Assembly (NCBI RefSeq): GCF_905163445.1 | Contig: NC_053202.1 | Span: 4,464,001-4,528,000, forward strand | Length of the DNA stretch: 64,000 nucleotides | Source: Pararge aegeria | Lineage: Eukaryota > Arthropoda > Insecta > Lepidoptera > Nymphalidae | Reading direction: 5' to 3' | Made by a program: the position numbers and the translations under genes | The notes under the pieces: model-generated | Told to the model about the DNA's origin: nothing | The model's database searches: none | What the model saw: only the letters and a program-made list of their open reading frames with translations | Part shown: positions 13,001 to 28,000 of the stretch, piece after piece | Layout: each line of letters starts with the position of its first letter | Numbering within the stretch: the stretch's first letter is position 1

Positions 13001-16000
13001 ATAAATAGCCTACATGATTCCACTGTTGGACTCAAAGCCTCAAACCCCCAATTAGAGGGTTGCCCATAATCACCACGCTGGGTAAACAGGTTGGTTATCG
13101 CAGTAAATGGTAGTAGTAGCACAAAAGACTTTGCTGGCCTTGTCCGTTATATTCCCTTAGTCGCCTCGTACGACAACCACAGGAAGAACCACCATACGGT
13201 TACGGAATCCCGAGAAAAGTTAGAATTTAGAAATATGTTATTTTTTTTCGATTTCCGAGTAAAGAAGGTTCTAGGCATCCGATAGTGGTATAAAAGCAGG
13301 TGCCCGTCGCGAATGAGTGAGTCTGCTCAGAGTGCCAAGTGTGACTTACTCGATCACGTGAAAGTTAACTAAGATTTATGCGGTGACGAAGAAGCGCCCT
13401 CTAGTGACATTACTGGGAAACCGACAGTGACAGTACACTAAATGACGCTCTTTCTATACCATACAAATTGCAGTTAACTTTAACGCGTTCGAAAAAGTAA
13501 ACGTAGCTAGCAAATCTCACGCCTGGCATTCTGAGAGCGAAGTGAAGTGAGAGATACTTCAGTGAAACAAGTGAAAAGTGTGGAACTAAATGACCTCTGC
13601 TACAATACTGGACTACGTTGACCTGCGTTTGGAAGTATGTTCTGGAACTTTGTATTGCAGAGAAGAATAAAGTCTTTCAAGTGTCGTATGGTTTTTTTAT
13701 TTCAAATCTTCGATCTCTAGAACCTGACATTTATTCATTTATTTTCATTTATTCAGAATATTGGAAAGGGTACAGAATTGACACAATGAACATGCTGCCA
13801 CGATAACTGTTGCAGTAGTATAAACTGTGTCGCAACAATTAACGTCCACCTCCAACAATAAATGTATTGTACAAATAAAACAAAAGTAGAACATAGTAAA
13901 TGCCAATAAAAAAAAGAGAATAAGAGTCAATTAAACAAAGATAAATAAAAACAATGATTAAGTTTCAAATAAAAGAAAAAAGAAAAAACAATAAAAACAT
14001 GCAGCGACTTATTTAGTCCGGGCGTGTGTGTGTGTGTGCAAGTGTGTGTTAGTGTGTGTATATAAATAAAATAAATAAATAATAATAAATATACTACGAC
14101 AATACACACATCGCCATCTAGCCCCAAAGTAAGCGTAGCTTGTGTTATGGTTACTAAGATAGCTGATGAATATTCTTTTGAATAAAATACACATAAATAC
14201 TTATGATATACACTGAAAAACATTCATGTTCATCACACAAGCATTTTCCAGTTGTGGGAATCGAACCCACGGCCTTGGACTCAGAAAGCGGGGTCGCTGC
14301 CCACTGCGCCAATCGGCTGTCGTATGCACGTGAGTTATGTGAATGTCTATAGTTTGGGCCTATTAAAAAAAAACTTTCTACAATATATTTGTTCACTTAC
14401 ACTCGGCACTACATCCTTGAAGTCATATTTGACGAGGTGTATGCAATGGGCCAAGTCGCACAGGTATCTAGCCACCACACCGCCGTTGGCAAACGTCTGG
14501 CGACCAATGTCCAATATGTTGATAACGGAGCCCGACTCCTCTGATTTCGGATCTTTCCATGAATCCTGCAATCAAAAGAAGGCAATTTAAAATATAAGTT
14601 TGCAGGAGAGCAAGTTATTTAACTAAAGGTAGACCGGCAGGGTGATAACGTAAATCACAACAGGTCAGTAAAGTAATCACCCTGTTGTAACAACGTTGTC
14701 TGGGAGAGATTGCTTTAGCGATAAGACAGACCTTTGCACACCTAAAGTTGTTTTTATTATTTTTATCTTTTGTGTTTCTCTTTGTATTTTGTTTTTGTGT
14801 GTGCAATAATTAAGTATAATAAATAATAATAATAATAACAGGCTCGCGACCTTTGCTGTAAACGTCACTTTTGTATTCAACAAAAATACAAAGATCACAT
14901 GACTTACGGCTGTCGCAAGCAGTGGCGTGCATAGAGGGTATGCCCAGGGTATGCAGATGATATAAAATGAAGAAAATCTCCAGTAAGAGTTACAAATACT
15001 TAAGGGTAGGCTTTTAATAACTCCTACAACGCTAATCCTTAAGTTTTTTATAACTCGGACTGGAGATTTTCTTCGATTTATAGCATCTAAATACCCTGTG
15101 CATACCCTCTATGCACGCCACTGGTCGCAAGCCTGTCGTAATCACCCTGCCGTAGTATCTGGTACTGTACGGGAGATATGTTCTTTTTTATAGAAATAAT
15201 TAACGGAATAGCAATTATATTATTTAATTTCTTATAGCAATAATTAAGGCCCGCAGTGGCGTAGGGTTTTCGATCAGGGTATGCATAAAGCAGGTAGATG
15301 GCATCAAATGGAAAAATTCCCCATCAGACCAGAAAACACCCTACCGACAAAGATGTGACGCCAAGCGTTTAGGTACGATGCCGCTTACGAAGCGATGAGT
15401 TTAATTTAACTGCCACTAAATCTAACACCCCTAACAGGTTAGCCCGGTCGCGCTACCATCTTAGACTTCACAATCACTAACTCTACTGTAATTAAGCGAA
15501 ACAAAAAACCTGCATTCCCCGCCGGCATGCTATCATTATTAGGATAGAAATAACTTTTGGTTGCATGTAAAGTTAGAGCTATAGATGTCGAAATCACATC
15601 TTCAATAAAGTGTTAGATGTTATATTAGATTCAATTCAGCTAGTTTTCTTTGAATTTTATTATTTCGTTCGGAATAATAAACAGTATTAACATATACCTG
15701 CATAACAATTCAATTCGCTAATTACATGCGTCAACGATGGCTGCAATAGGGTTGCCAAACTGAAGTTTATTCACGCAACTACAATATCATTGGCATGGCG
15801 ATGTTTTTGGGAGACCCCTGTAAATGCTATTAAAGTAACAATTTGCAGCTCCATCATGAAAACATTCATTAAACATCACTTACTACTACACTTACACTAA
15901 AACTATCTATCTACATATAAGTCAAATAGTTTTAGTATCTAATAATTTATTACTACGTTATATGACAAGAGAACTGATTCCGTCAACAAACTGTTCTACA

Positions 16001-19000
16001 TTTTGACGGAATGTTTGTAATTTATTACGCTGTAGTAATTGTTACTGAAAAATTTAATTAAAAAAAAATAATAAGAAAATACACTTTTAACAAAGACGAC
16101 TGAAAAGAAGAAAGTTACAAAAGGCGGCCTTATCGCCTTATCGCTTATAACCAACAAAAGGACATGATGAATAGTTTAATGTCATTTTCGGTTCCGAAAA
16201 CCCTTTTAACCGGATTCTATGCCCCATTTGATTTGACGAAACGAAACACTAAGCGGAACCCTCACCGTTCCGTTCCGTTCCGGTAATTTTGGGCAATTAA
16301 ATACAGTCATTGGTATCGTTTTAGTGTGTACGATTGATTACACTTACCGCTTTTTTTTTGGTGTGGTTGAAAAGCTTTATTGCTGCCCTACCCTTGGGCA
16401 GGACAGAGGTTATGTGGAACTCCCCTCTCTAAATAGATGGTGGGTATACCCAAACGACTTTACGAAGTTATATGTGCGTTTTAAATAAATCCCTCGCTTT
16501 AACGGTAAGGAAACCTGTATGCCCAGAATTGCCATAATGTTCTTAAGGTTTTGTGAAGTCTACCAATCCAGAACCAGAGAGGAATATGGATTATGGCCGG
16601 TTATGTGTTAATAATGAAAATTATGACTTCCTGAGGAAAATAGTGACCATATTCAACCGCCTAGAACAAATTCTAATATATTTTCAGTTCTACTCAATAG
16701 CATGACGACGAAAAACGTAAAGTAACTGTCAGTTGCCAACCCTACTACGACTACATGTTTACTATGCCACGAGGTCGTCGTACCGCGTGGCGTCGCGATC
16801 TCTGGTTGGCTCGCGCGAGTCACGCCACCCGCTTGCGAACGAGTTTATATTTGGAACATAAAGCGGCCATTGCGAGCTATGCCATTCAATGTATGAATGA
16901 ACCTGTGGAATGAATGTTCCGTGTTGTCACGACTCGCGTCCAATGCTTGGACATTGTTTTATGTTGCATGCCAGTGAGGCACGTCATTGTTAATGGGCAA
17001 TAATTGACAAACAGTGTTAGGTACTTATTAATTGATTGTAATATTAATTTTAACTTATTGAATCATCATTATCAACACCTTACCGGCCCACTATAGAGCA
17101 TCTCCTAATCTTATTAAATTTGATTAAATAAATATAACAGTTTGTAATTTTAAAAAAAAAAAAAATATTATTCGAAATTGTAACACTTAATAGTTATAAA
17201 TTATTATGTGCAATAACGAATACCTTCTATCAGGAAGTGATCCAAAAGCTATACCACAGTTTTTGGTTCAAGCATTTTAAATTAATTTATTATATTTTGC
17301 ATCATTTCAAAAAGAAAACTGTATCTTAGATAAATTATGTAAAATTGGTATTTGAAATGTTTTCACCACTATGAATCAAATAAATTTATTATTATTATTA
17401 TTTCTCATATCATTTATTTTTGTTTTTCATTTTTTTTTATTCTTAACAGTGCTTAAAAATAAAATAAAAAACTATTAAAAATCTATAAAAAAATAAATTA
17501 TTTTTATTATTATCTCCTCTCAGAATGGGTAGTCCTCGTAGTCAACAATGGTTCACACGCCTTTGAAAACATAACTTTCAGGCATGCGGTCTGCATGTGG
17601 TCTGCAGTCAGCCTGACAGTTGTTCAATTGTTCACGGTGTTTTCCATTATCGTTAAGCAATTTTTAACTGCTTAAAACGCACATAACTCCGCAATGTTAG
17701 AGGTGCGCGCGTGCTGGGGATCGAACTCGGTCCCCGCACGACAGGGAGACTCAAGTCTATCACCGCTAAACCTCACATTCACTTTTCTGAGCAGGCTGGA
17801 AGCTTGGCAAGCGGATTATTTTAAACAACTTAGTCACTAGTACATTAAGAAGCCAATAACAGTCCACTCATGGCCTAACCTCCCGTTTAGCGTTTTAGGG
17901 TTTTCCCGTAATCGCATATATAAGAAGTAGTAGATCTTTTTGTGACATAGCTCGTCCGGGGAAGTACTATCGTAGTAACATGCTTGTTACAGCAACATTG
18001 TTGCAATGCTGTGTTCCGGTCTGAAGGGCGTGGTTACTCAAATTGACGGACACAGGGCGGCAGGACGTGCTGCTTGCATGCCCTGTTTATAGGGATGGTT
18101 TTCCGCTAACCATCAGGTAAGGCATATTGTATAGAAGCAGGCGTTACTTTGCGGAAATCCATGATATATTATGAAAATTAAGCTCAATTTGCTATACTCC
18201 GCGAACAGCAGGATATTCTGTATGGTGTAATTTATAATTTCTTCAATCCTTATACTAAACACCAGACAGATCTTCGGCAATGTACCATCCTCAGGAGATG
18301 TTGACTTTACAGTGTTTCAAACAGATTCACCTGCTTTTCGCGAAGTATAGCAAATTAAGCTTAATTTTCAGAATAAATCAGGTGGGTCGTTTGCTTGGTC
18401 CGTCAATTATAGTTATAAAAAAAATCACCATCGCATCGCAGTAGATGGTAGCACCGAGTAGTACAGAAGACACTGCTGCTCGTTTGCCGATATATTCCTT
18501 TAGTCGCCTTGTATGACACCCGCGGGAAGAGAAGGGGTGGGTGGGTGTCAGAGTTTATCTCTGCCGCTAATCGGCATTGTTTCTTCATTGGATCTTCGGC
18601 CGTATCTAGTTGACGACACCGACAAAGACGTGCCGCTAAGCGATTTAGTGTTCCGGTGCGATGTCACTTAGAAACCTATTAGGGGTATGATTACCATACT
18701 CCCTAACAGGTTAAACTGCATCATCACTTATCATCAGATGAGATTGCAGTCAAGGGCTAACTTGTAGAGGAATAAAAAAAAATCGTTACAATGCTGTGTT
18801 CTGATCTGTGGGGCGTGGTTGTCGGTGTTATAACAGGCAACATGAGGCCGTAATATATAACAGAGTGTGAGTGCGAACTATACTATAAATGTATAGAAAG
18901 CTATTACAATAAATGCTTGCACGTCGTGTTGGGCAGTTCTTTTACCGTTAGCTAATTCCACCTACTTGCAATTTCGTACGATGACCTTTTTTTATTTTTA

Positions 19001-22000
19001 ATGCGTTAGGTATAATTTAATACTAGTCCATCTTAATAATACTATAACTCGGAAGTGGGCGGTGGTACATACAGCACAGTTTTTACTATTGCAGTGCCAC
19101 CCTTGCTAATATTTTAAGTGCCATTGTAACAGTTCCAAATAAAGATTTATTTTTATTTACGAGTATTATTATTATTAAGATATCTATGCAAACCAGCGTC
19201 TGGATCCTTACTATCTACTTAAATACGAGTACATCATTCGACTACTTCCCTTTTTTTTTCTATCTGATCTGAAATTGAATCCTTCCATGTCACGATTAAC
19301 AGCTGTCGTAAAAACTTCGTATTATTTGTACTTTGTAAATAAAACTTTAACTGTGTGGTAGTGTTTATAAAGTTGTTCGCACATTTTATATGAGTACGCA
19401 CCGCATGTGCCGTAACACACTTTTTATGTACTGAAATTGTGATATCATCAGTGCCCGTACCGTAAGTTTGCAATTTACCAATAAGAATCGTACGTATGAT
19501 TCTTGATCTTCTTATATAACCGGTCGAATTTAAATAGAGTTTTTCAATCATGGCATTTATTGTCAATATAACATTTAAGGCTGCATGTTTACTATGCCAC
19601 GTACATATGTAATACTCGTATGTACGCCTAGACTTGCAGTACGCACGTGTCGTTTACACTGTTAGTAGTAGTAGCAGTTTAAGTAGAACTAGCAGCGGCG
19701 TGTACTTCATACATACCAAAAGCATTGGCTACTTTAATTTTAAGATGTATAAGAGGAGGGTTTTCTAGTCTGGGAAGTACTATATAGTACGGGTCTAGCT
19801 TTATCATGTGCTATTGCTGCACACAACCTACAGCACAGCTTTTAATGATTGACGCTTAAACTCGTTATTCTTTCTATACAAATTTACTCTATCAGTTAAG
19901 TTATTTTATATAGAAAGCAATGACAAATAAATGCGGCGGATGACATCTTGCACGTATACGTTGTAGATGTACGATCAGCTTAAGACATGCCATACGATAA
20001 GTTGTCCATTAGGATGTAGGGACGACGCAAGGGCATGTCACGGTCAAGCTATATGTATGCTGCTCTCGTATTGAAACTAAACGCCTTGGGACACATATTG
20101 TTCCCAAGTTTTCCTTATCTCTGCACTCTTCGCGATCGCAACTGAGGCTTATTTTCATTACTGCCGTGCCCAGCGGCTACATCTCCGTTCAATTATAAGT
20201 AAAAAATATATATAATATATATTATCTAACCGAAAATAATTAACTCATTAAGAAAGTATTAACCAACTAACAATTAACTCGGTTTTATATTATTTCGAAT
20301 TTTTATTATTTCGTTGTGAGCGTTGATAGCCTCGTGGTTAGGATTTCGGTGTCCCATTCGGGAGAACTGAGTTCGATCTCCGGAACGCACTTCGAGCATC
20401 TGGGAGTTCTCGTATGTTCGATAAGTAAACTTGGTGAGAAAGATGAGGAAGGTGAGATGCATACCTGAGAGTTCTTCTTAATGCCCTTATAAGCGTCTCT
20501 AGTCTACCTATCCGCATTTGGACAACGTGGTGGACTACGGCCTAAACCCTCTTTTGGATATTTAACTAAACGACGATGATTATCTCAACATACGACTACG
20601 ATATTTGACGGCCGAGTGGCGCAGTGGGCAGCGACCCTGCTTTCTGAGTCCAAGGTCGTGGGTTCGATTCCCACTAGTGTTGCCCAAATTCAGTCTTGGT
20701 CTTGCAGTCTTGGTCTTGTTCTTGCGTTTTTGCAAGACCAAGACCAAGAACAAGACCGCGTATTTTTAGCAAGACCAAGACCAAGACTGACCGTGCAAGA
20801 CTTGAGCAAGAACAAGACATAGCCTGCAAGACTCTTGCGTCTTGCAGCTAGGACTTAGCGCTATTTCACGGAGTAGTTAGGTGTAACAGTTCGGTGTATA
20901 GGTAGGTAGGTACGCTTAGGAATTCTATGAGACGCAAAAAACTATATCAAAGAATATGAAAAACTGGACCTATGCGCATTACGACTAATACCATAAACAT
21001 AGCGAATAAAAAAATATCTATTAAAATCAAACTGAGTGCATGCATAGTTATGTTTTAACCATCGGCACTTTGATAATGCGGCATCAAAGGTTTTGTACTT
21101 ACTTCTCAAAGAAATTTGCCGCTTTTCGGAAGTACATGGTTATGATACACGCGCCGGCGGCTTCTTTTGAAATCTAAAACAATCGTTGCCGCCGCGCCGA
21201 AATCATAACATTTGACACTATTCATGCAAAATAATTTCGAATTTTAAGAGTACCTACAGGTGTTCCAAAGAATAAATAAGTTTCAGATTGGTGATTTTAG
21301 ATTGGTGGAGGACGCATGAGACAGAGTATCCGATTTTATCGAAAATGGCCCGTGATTTTCTCTCAATACCTGCAACTTCAGTACCTGCTGAGAGGTTATT
21401 TTCTAAAGCATCATTAGTAATTAGAAAACATAGAAATAGGTTAAGTGATGAGTCAGCCAGATGGTTACTTTGTATTAATTCTTGGTCAAAAGAATTGATA
21501 TAAAGTATCATAACCTAATGATAAAGCTGTTGATTTGTGTTGTATTTTATTTTTTATTCAAATAAATGATAAATCGTAAAACTCTTTTATTAAATTTCTT
21601 ATAAGTTGAGGGTTCAATCTCTTTCTAGACAGATAAGTATTGTTCTTTAAAATACAGTCAAGTTATTGTAATTAATTTGTTTTTTTACATGTTTTAGCAA
21701 ATGTAAGCTTATAAATCATAAATGTTTATTAAGAAACAGTTACTTCCATGGAAAACGACATATAGGTCAGTTGATTTTTCGAATTTCTTATCAAATCTTC
21801 AGTTATTTATTAATCTGCTTGATCTTTACTATGGCTATGTTAATTCAAGCTCACAATGTTCCAATTCTAATACGTTTTTCTAAGATTTAAAGTAAACTTT
21901 AATAAATAGTAATAGACTAATAGGTAATTGCAAGACTTGCAAGACTCTTGCTGCAAGACCAAGACCAAGACCAAGACTGGGAGCGCAAGACCAAGACCAA

Positions 22001-25000
22001 GACCAAGACCAGGTGTATTGGCGCAAGACCAAGACCAAGACTGGCTAAGTCTCGTCTTGTTCTTGCATTTGGGCAACACTAAAACTGGAAAATGTTTGTG
22101 TGATGAACATGAATGTTTTTCAGTGTGTGGGTGTTTATCTGTATATTATAAGTATTTATGTGTATTATATTCATAAAAAAAATATTCATCAGCTATCTCA
22201 GTACCCATAACACGAGCTACGCTTACTTTGGGACTAGATGGCGATGTTTTGTATTGTCGTAGTATAATTTTATTTATTTATAAGTATATTGATATATTTG
22301 ATGATTTTACAATTGTTGAAGGATGTAAATTTACTTTAAAAGAATAAAGACGTTAATGTCTATTGTTTGTCACTTGTCACTGCACTGGAAGCGCCGCGTT
22401 CCGTTCGGGCCGTGTCGGCCGCCGTCGGATGTCTTCGTTATATCGACGTCAACACCCTCCTCAGTCTGATAGGAGTGCCCTGTTGTGTGCAGGGGTGATG
22501 GGTCAATAATGATGATGATGATGATGATGGTAATTCTGTTCCAGCGTCCATGCAAAACAATAACGAACCATTTCGTTATACTTAGTGTCTGTGTGTCGAT
22601 TTTCCACCTGCCTGCACTAGCCAAGTGCTGTACAAGAGTTTAATAATCCCTATTCCTACTAATATTATAAATGTGAATGTAAGTTTGTTTGTTACGCTTT
22701 CACGCAATAACTACTAAACCGATCATCATGAAACTTTGTACACATATTTCTGAAGGTATTAGAATGAATATAGGATGCTTTTTATCCCGAAATTAAGCTC
22801 AGTTCTTTTGGGAGAGGGGTAGAAGGTGTTTGACGATTTTACACCATAACGCCGTCAAAGGATAACCGATTTAAATAAATACTTTTGTACTCTAGAGGTT
22901 ATAATGTCTGTTTAATTTTGCCCAAATTTCGTGTAGATCTGATGAATGTGATTGGAGATAGAGGACACAACTCCTCAGCGGATGGCAGCCAACCCGTCAT
23001 TTAAAGCCTTAAATGAACTAACCCTAGCTATCTTAAATTACACCTAAATAAAATGCAACAGGTCTTTCGAAAAACAAAAACAAACGCAGACGAAGTCGCG
23101 GGCAACAGTTAGTAAAAATAAAATTATAGTCGCATATAGGCTCATATTTTTTTAGTTATGACAGTAAAATCTAAAACGTCCTCGAGACCACCGCAGCGAG
23201 GCACAGTTCCTAAGATGCTGGCAGCATTGCCCCTTTGGATGGCTAAACTAATTCGTTGGCCAAGGTAACTGCCCGCTCTAGGATAACCGGTAGAGTCGAT
23301 AACCCTTTTCGATAATTCTTTGAAAAGGGCTCTTGCCTCCTTTATTTATTTATTTAACTCTTTATTTGTCACATCACTATGAAGTTTGGAAAATAAAATA
23401 AAAACAATAGAAATACAAAGACAGAAGTAGAATACAAAAGGCGGCCTTATCGCTTAGTAGCGATCTCTGCCAGGCAACCTTTGGATTAGGACAAGATGAG
23501 CGAGAGCGGACAGTTCTCTTCTTCAATTCCGAATGGGTAAGTTCACATATCGTCGAACCACTTCTTCCTCGGTCTTCCAGGAAAAACACCGTCAATAAAA
23601 ACATCGAAGCGTTAAATTGCTTGGCGGCACATCGCCGAAGGAAGGGCGGTAACTAGCCACGACAAAAGCCTCCCACCAGACCAGATCAGAATGGTAACTA
23701 GATAGCGCTTTACAATTCCATACAAATCGTAGTTAAGTTACACGTGATCGAAGGAAATTTAGCTGTAAGAAATCTCACGCTCAGCGAATCTTCAATCTCA
23801 CCCAGATACACGCGTACCTAACCGGCACCAGCTGGGAAATATTTGCACTCAAGCCCGCTATCTATGTCATTAACACTAAGTCATATATTGATTGATCGCC
23901 CATTTTGCGTAGGTAGCGTGGATAAAAGTAATTACTAACTTTATCTAATACTCTACTCTCAATAGGCATGATGACAATAACTAAGAAGCGCTAAAATATT
24001 GTATTCATCTAATGATATATGGTTAATGTTCTCTATATTATAAGTACTTCGTGTATATAACCCTACTAATATTATAAGTGTCAATGTGAGTTTGTTTGTT
24101 ACGCTTTCACGCAAAAACTACTTAACCGATCCTCATGAAACTTTGTACACATATTCTTGGAAGTGTTAGAAATAATATAGGATACTTTTTATCGCGACAT
24201 TAAGCTCCGGTTCCTTTGGGAGAGGGGATGAAAGTGTTTGACGATTTTACAAAATAACTCCGACAAATTATAAGCGATTTGAATAATTATTTTCGTACTA
24301 TAGAGGTTATAATATGTGTTTGATTTTGCCCAAACTTTGTGTAGATCTGAATGTGGTTGGAGATAGACGACAGAACTCCTCAGCGGACGGCATCAAACCC
24401 CTCATTTAAGGCTTAGCGATACTGAATACTTTAATTTTTTTTAGAACGCGCGGGCAACAGCTTGAAAGTAATAAATATGAACACAGAATTAAGAAAAATA
24501 AAACTACCCCCAACAATGGCACGACTGAGTTTCGTGATCTCCACAAAATTTTCAAAGTGCAAGCTCGTGACATCGCTGCACAAAAACTATCAAGAAATTA
24601 CTTTTGCTGTTTTTTTTGATGTACCGAAGAAGCACCTCTGTACTATCTATGGCGCCCCAGGTTGGCCAGCCCTGGCATAAGCACTTATTTACGCTAAAGT
24701 TTGTTATCTTTGTCATTATATCCGATATTGATCGCCCATTTTGTGTGGGTGGACTGCGAGGGTAATTCCTAATTTTATCAGGTACTACAATCTTCCCTCA
24801 GCTAGTTGCTAGCTTGGTTACTGATCAACTTTTAAAACGAGGGGCTTACTGCGGTCCTGCGTCCTTAGTAGCGTACAAAATTCCAAATTCAACATTCATT
24901 TGTTTCAAGCGGTACGCCTACTTGAAATAAATGAATTTTGAATTTTTAACTCTCTAAGCAATTATAAAACGTTCGGAAGTCAACCTAGTCTTGAAGACGG

Positions 25001-28000
25001 CAAGAAATTCGGCAGTTGCTATTTCCGAACATGAAGACGTTCAAGTTCAAGTATGCGCCTAGTTTGCGACCAGTCACAAGTGATTGACACACCATGAGGT
25101 ATATTTCCATCGTCTCATACAATACTGAGGTGTAAACTACGGCACAATGTCATGAATATTGGCTGTGAATCCACCCTTCGCAAGACTCGACTCGAACTTG
25201 ATCGTTTTTTTAATCCTATTATTTCATACTAGCTGTTAATAAGTTAGTCTTTAACTGTACTTTTCTCAACCAACCCAAATAAGGTCCAATATTTTATGGT
25301 CTTAGTTAGTATAGTTACTTTATACTTATCCTCAGATGTAAGGGTAAATGGAATAAAACTTCCTAATATACTAAATCAACCATTATAATATTTTATCAAA
25401 ACAATAAACTCACTTCAAACGCGGGTTTCACACATGCAAAAAAAACCAACGACTGATAACATTTACAATAATTAAATAAATAATATTTAAAAAGATTATT
25501 AGGTAGGTACATCCATTTTGAAATTGAAATAAATATCTATATGTAAATGGAATTTACATTATTATTATTCTTCAGCGTTTATTGTTGTTTTTTGATGTGG
25601 CAGTTCTAAAAAAAATAAAAATATTCAGTATCGCTAAGCCTTAAATGAGGGGTTCGCTGAGGAGTTCTGTCCTCTATCTCCAACAACATTCATCAGATCT
25701 ACACAAAGTTTGGGCAAAATTAAACACATTTTATAACCTCTTTAGTAAAAAAAAAATTATCTAAATCGGTTATAATTTGTCGGAGATATGGTGTAAAATC
25801 GTCAAACACTTTCATCCCCTCTCCCAAAGGAACCGAGCTTAATGTCGGGATAAAAAGTATCCAATATTACTTCTAACACTTCCAAGAATATGTGTACAAA
25901 GTTGCATGAGGATCGGTTAAGCAGTTTTTGTTGTGAAACAAGAAAACTTACATTTAAAATATTAGTAGGGAAGTAGGGATTTGTGCCCTACGCGATGACA
26001 GTGCCTAATTATCTATACATTCCTTGATAATAATTATTTAGGCGATTAACCACTGATGTGTGGTCGTCGAACTCCGGTGACCTTAGTTGTAACTTATCAA
26101 AACGATGATGACGCCCACGATTAGGTATATCGACCATGATTATTAGGTGACCGTCTATTAGAGGCTTCGTGCATTCAATCTGTGTAAAACTCTTGACGAG
26201 TAAATTTTCGCGATAAACACTTAATTTTTGAAGTTATAATTCTTTAGCGGCGTTAGGAAAAAATCATGGTAGTGAAATTATACGATGTAACGAAATGCGC
26301 GCCCACGTGTGGGTACACGATTTTAACAGGATGTAGGTAGTTGCGAAACCGAGTGAGAGGGGAATAAATCGTCCGCCAGATCACTTTTTACGATACAGAA
26401 AGTCGATATAAACAATCGAAATTAGTGGTTATTAAACGGACATTTATCTGCATATTATCTCAGAAAATTACAGAAATCCTTTGTGGGGATGGGTATATGC
26501 TTTTATAACATGATACCGAAGGTAATATTAGATCTACCTTTACCTAAGTTTAAACAATATATTAAAACACATTTAACAAATCGTGAAATCTGCCTTCCGA
26601 ACCGGTAGTTGAGTCACTAAAAGGAGACCGACTTGACGATTCAAAATGCTTATAAACTAGGCCTACTTGGAATAAATGAATTTTTAATTTTTTGAATTTT
26701 GAAGAACGCGGGCAACAGCTAGTGATTATATGAATAGCAATTAAGTATTTAATGAAGGCAAAGCTTTATTGTACCCAGTGGCGTGCACTGTGTTCCTTAC
26801 CAGGGTATGCATACACCAGGAAAATAGAAAAAACCTCCTCTTATACGGGGGGTTATATTTCCATTTTAGGGTATGCAGTGCTTTTGTGCATGTATGAAGT
26901 GCACGCCAGTGATTGTACCATACAGCTATATGCGTTAACTATGTCAATGAACTAAACACTTCCTAAGTTCCTAGCGGTCATAGCCTTTGATACCGTTATG
27001 CCTGCCTTACACTAACATACATAAGCACTTGGTTATTGTTCGATACGGACATATTGACGAACTCCTTGGCGCAACAATGTGAGAGCTGCGAAATTAAGCA
27101 GGAGGTCCCGGATCCGATTTCCGGAAGGGGCAATTTGGGGATTTATAATTTCTGAAGTTTCTCTGGTCTGGTCAGGTGGGAGGCTTTGGCCGTGGCTAGT
27201 TACCACCCTACCCATAAAGACGTGCCGCTAAGCGTTTTTTGTGTTCCGGTGCGATGTCGTCTAGAAACCGATTAAGAAATCTAAAAACTACATACAGCGG
27301 AAAGGCCGCCAAATTGTATTTATATTTTCTTTAATTGAAAAAATGAAAACAATTTTATTTTACAACAATAAAACTATTAATAATTAATATAATATTCATT
27401 CATTAACACATTCAAACAAAAAAACCCTTCAATTTTATAATATTAGAACCCCTAGGGTCCCTCGCACAAAGTCCGCGCATGCGTCAACCTTTAAATATGG
27501 GCATATGCTTTCGCGGACTTCTAAAGGAAAACGATTCCGTCATATAATATCAATTTGACGTAAATTTAACAGTTTACTCATCGCACGCATCAGAAAGTCT
27601 CAAAAGGAATATTTTTTTCCTTTTTCAGAAACATTTTTTTTTCAATTCAAACTAGTAGTTCTTCAGTTCAACCAAACAAACAAAGAAACTCTGTAGTTCT
27701 ATAACACTAGCATAAATATGTTTAAAAAATAAAATAAAAACAGTTTGTTTCGTTAATTACATTGTTAATGTTACATATTGTGGAGACCTAGTAAGCATCA
27801 AAATACCTGTGTCAGGAGGACTCACTCTTCCATAGCTTAAAAGACAATATAAAAATATAGAGTAGGGTGTCTTGGTGTGTGTGTGTGTGTGTTTTAGTAT
27901 GTGTGGGTGTGTGTTTGGGTGTGTTAGCTTACTATAAAAGGTCATCGTCCTTAAAACCGCAACTCTTCAGATTTCTTGGCTCAATGCATAGAGTAGGTAG

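Larger units (their letters stand above)
20606..22290 (+). mobile_element. SINE-B split by a hAT element
   Basis: The SINE-B head (GAGTGGCGCAGTGGGCAGCG) ends at 20674 within GATTCCCAC. The body resumes at 22082 with AACTGGAAAATGTTTGTG. The hAT element 20675-22081 lies between. Confidence 0.9.

Noticed and set aside
14255..14325. tRNA genes
   Set aside because: The A/B-box-like sequences here and in many other places are heads of SINE families and do not form a full cloverleaf.
19234..19566. A 110-codon minus-strand frame
   Set aside because: No recognisable family, no splice partners, and AT-rich composition like the surrounding intron.
20616..20822. CRISPR-like short direct repeats (CTTGGT words)
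   Set aside because: There are no regular spacers. They are subterminal repeats of a hAT element in a eukaryotic genome.
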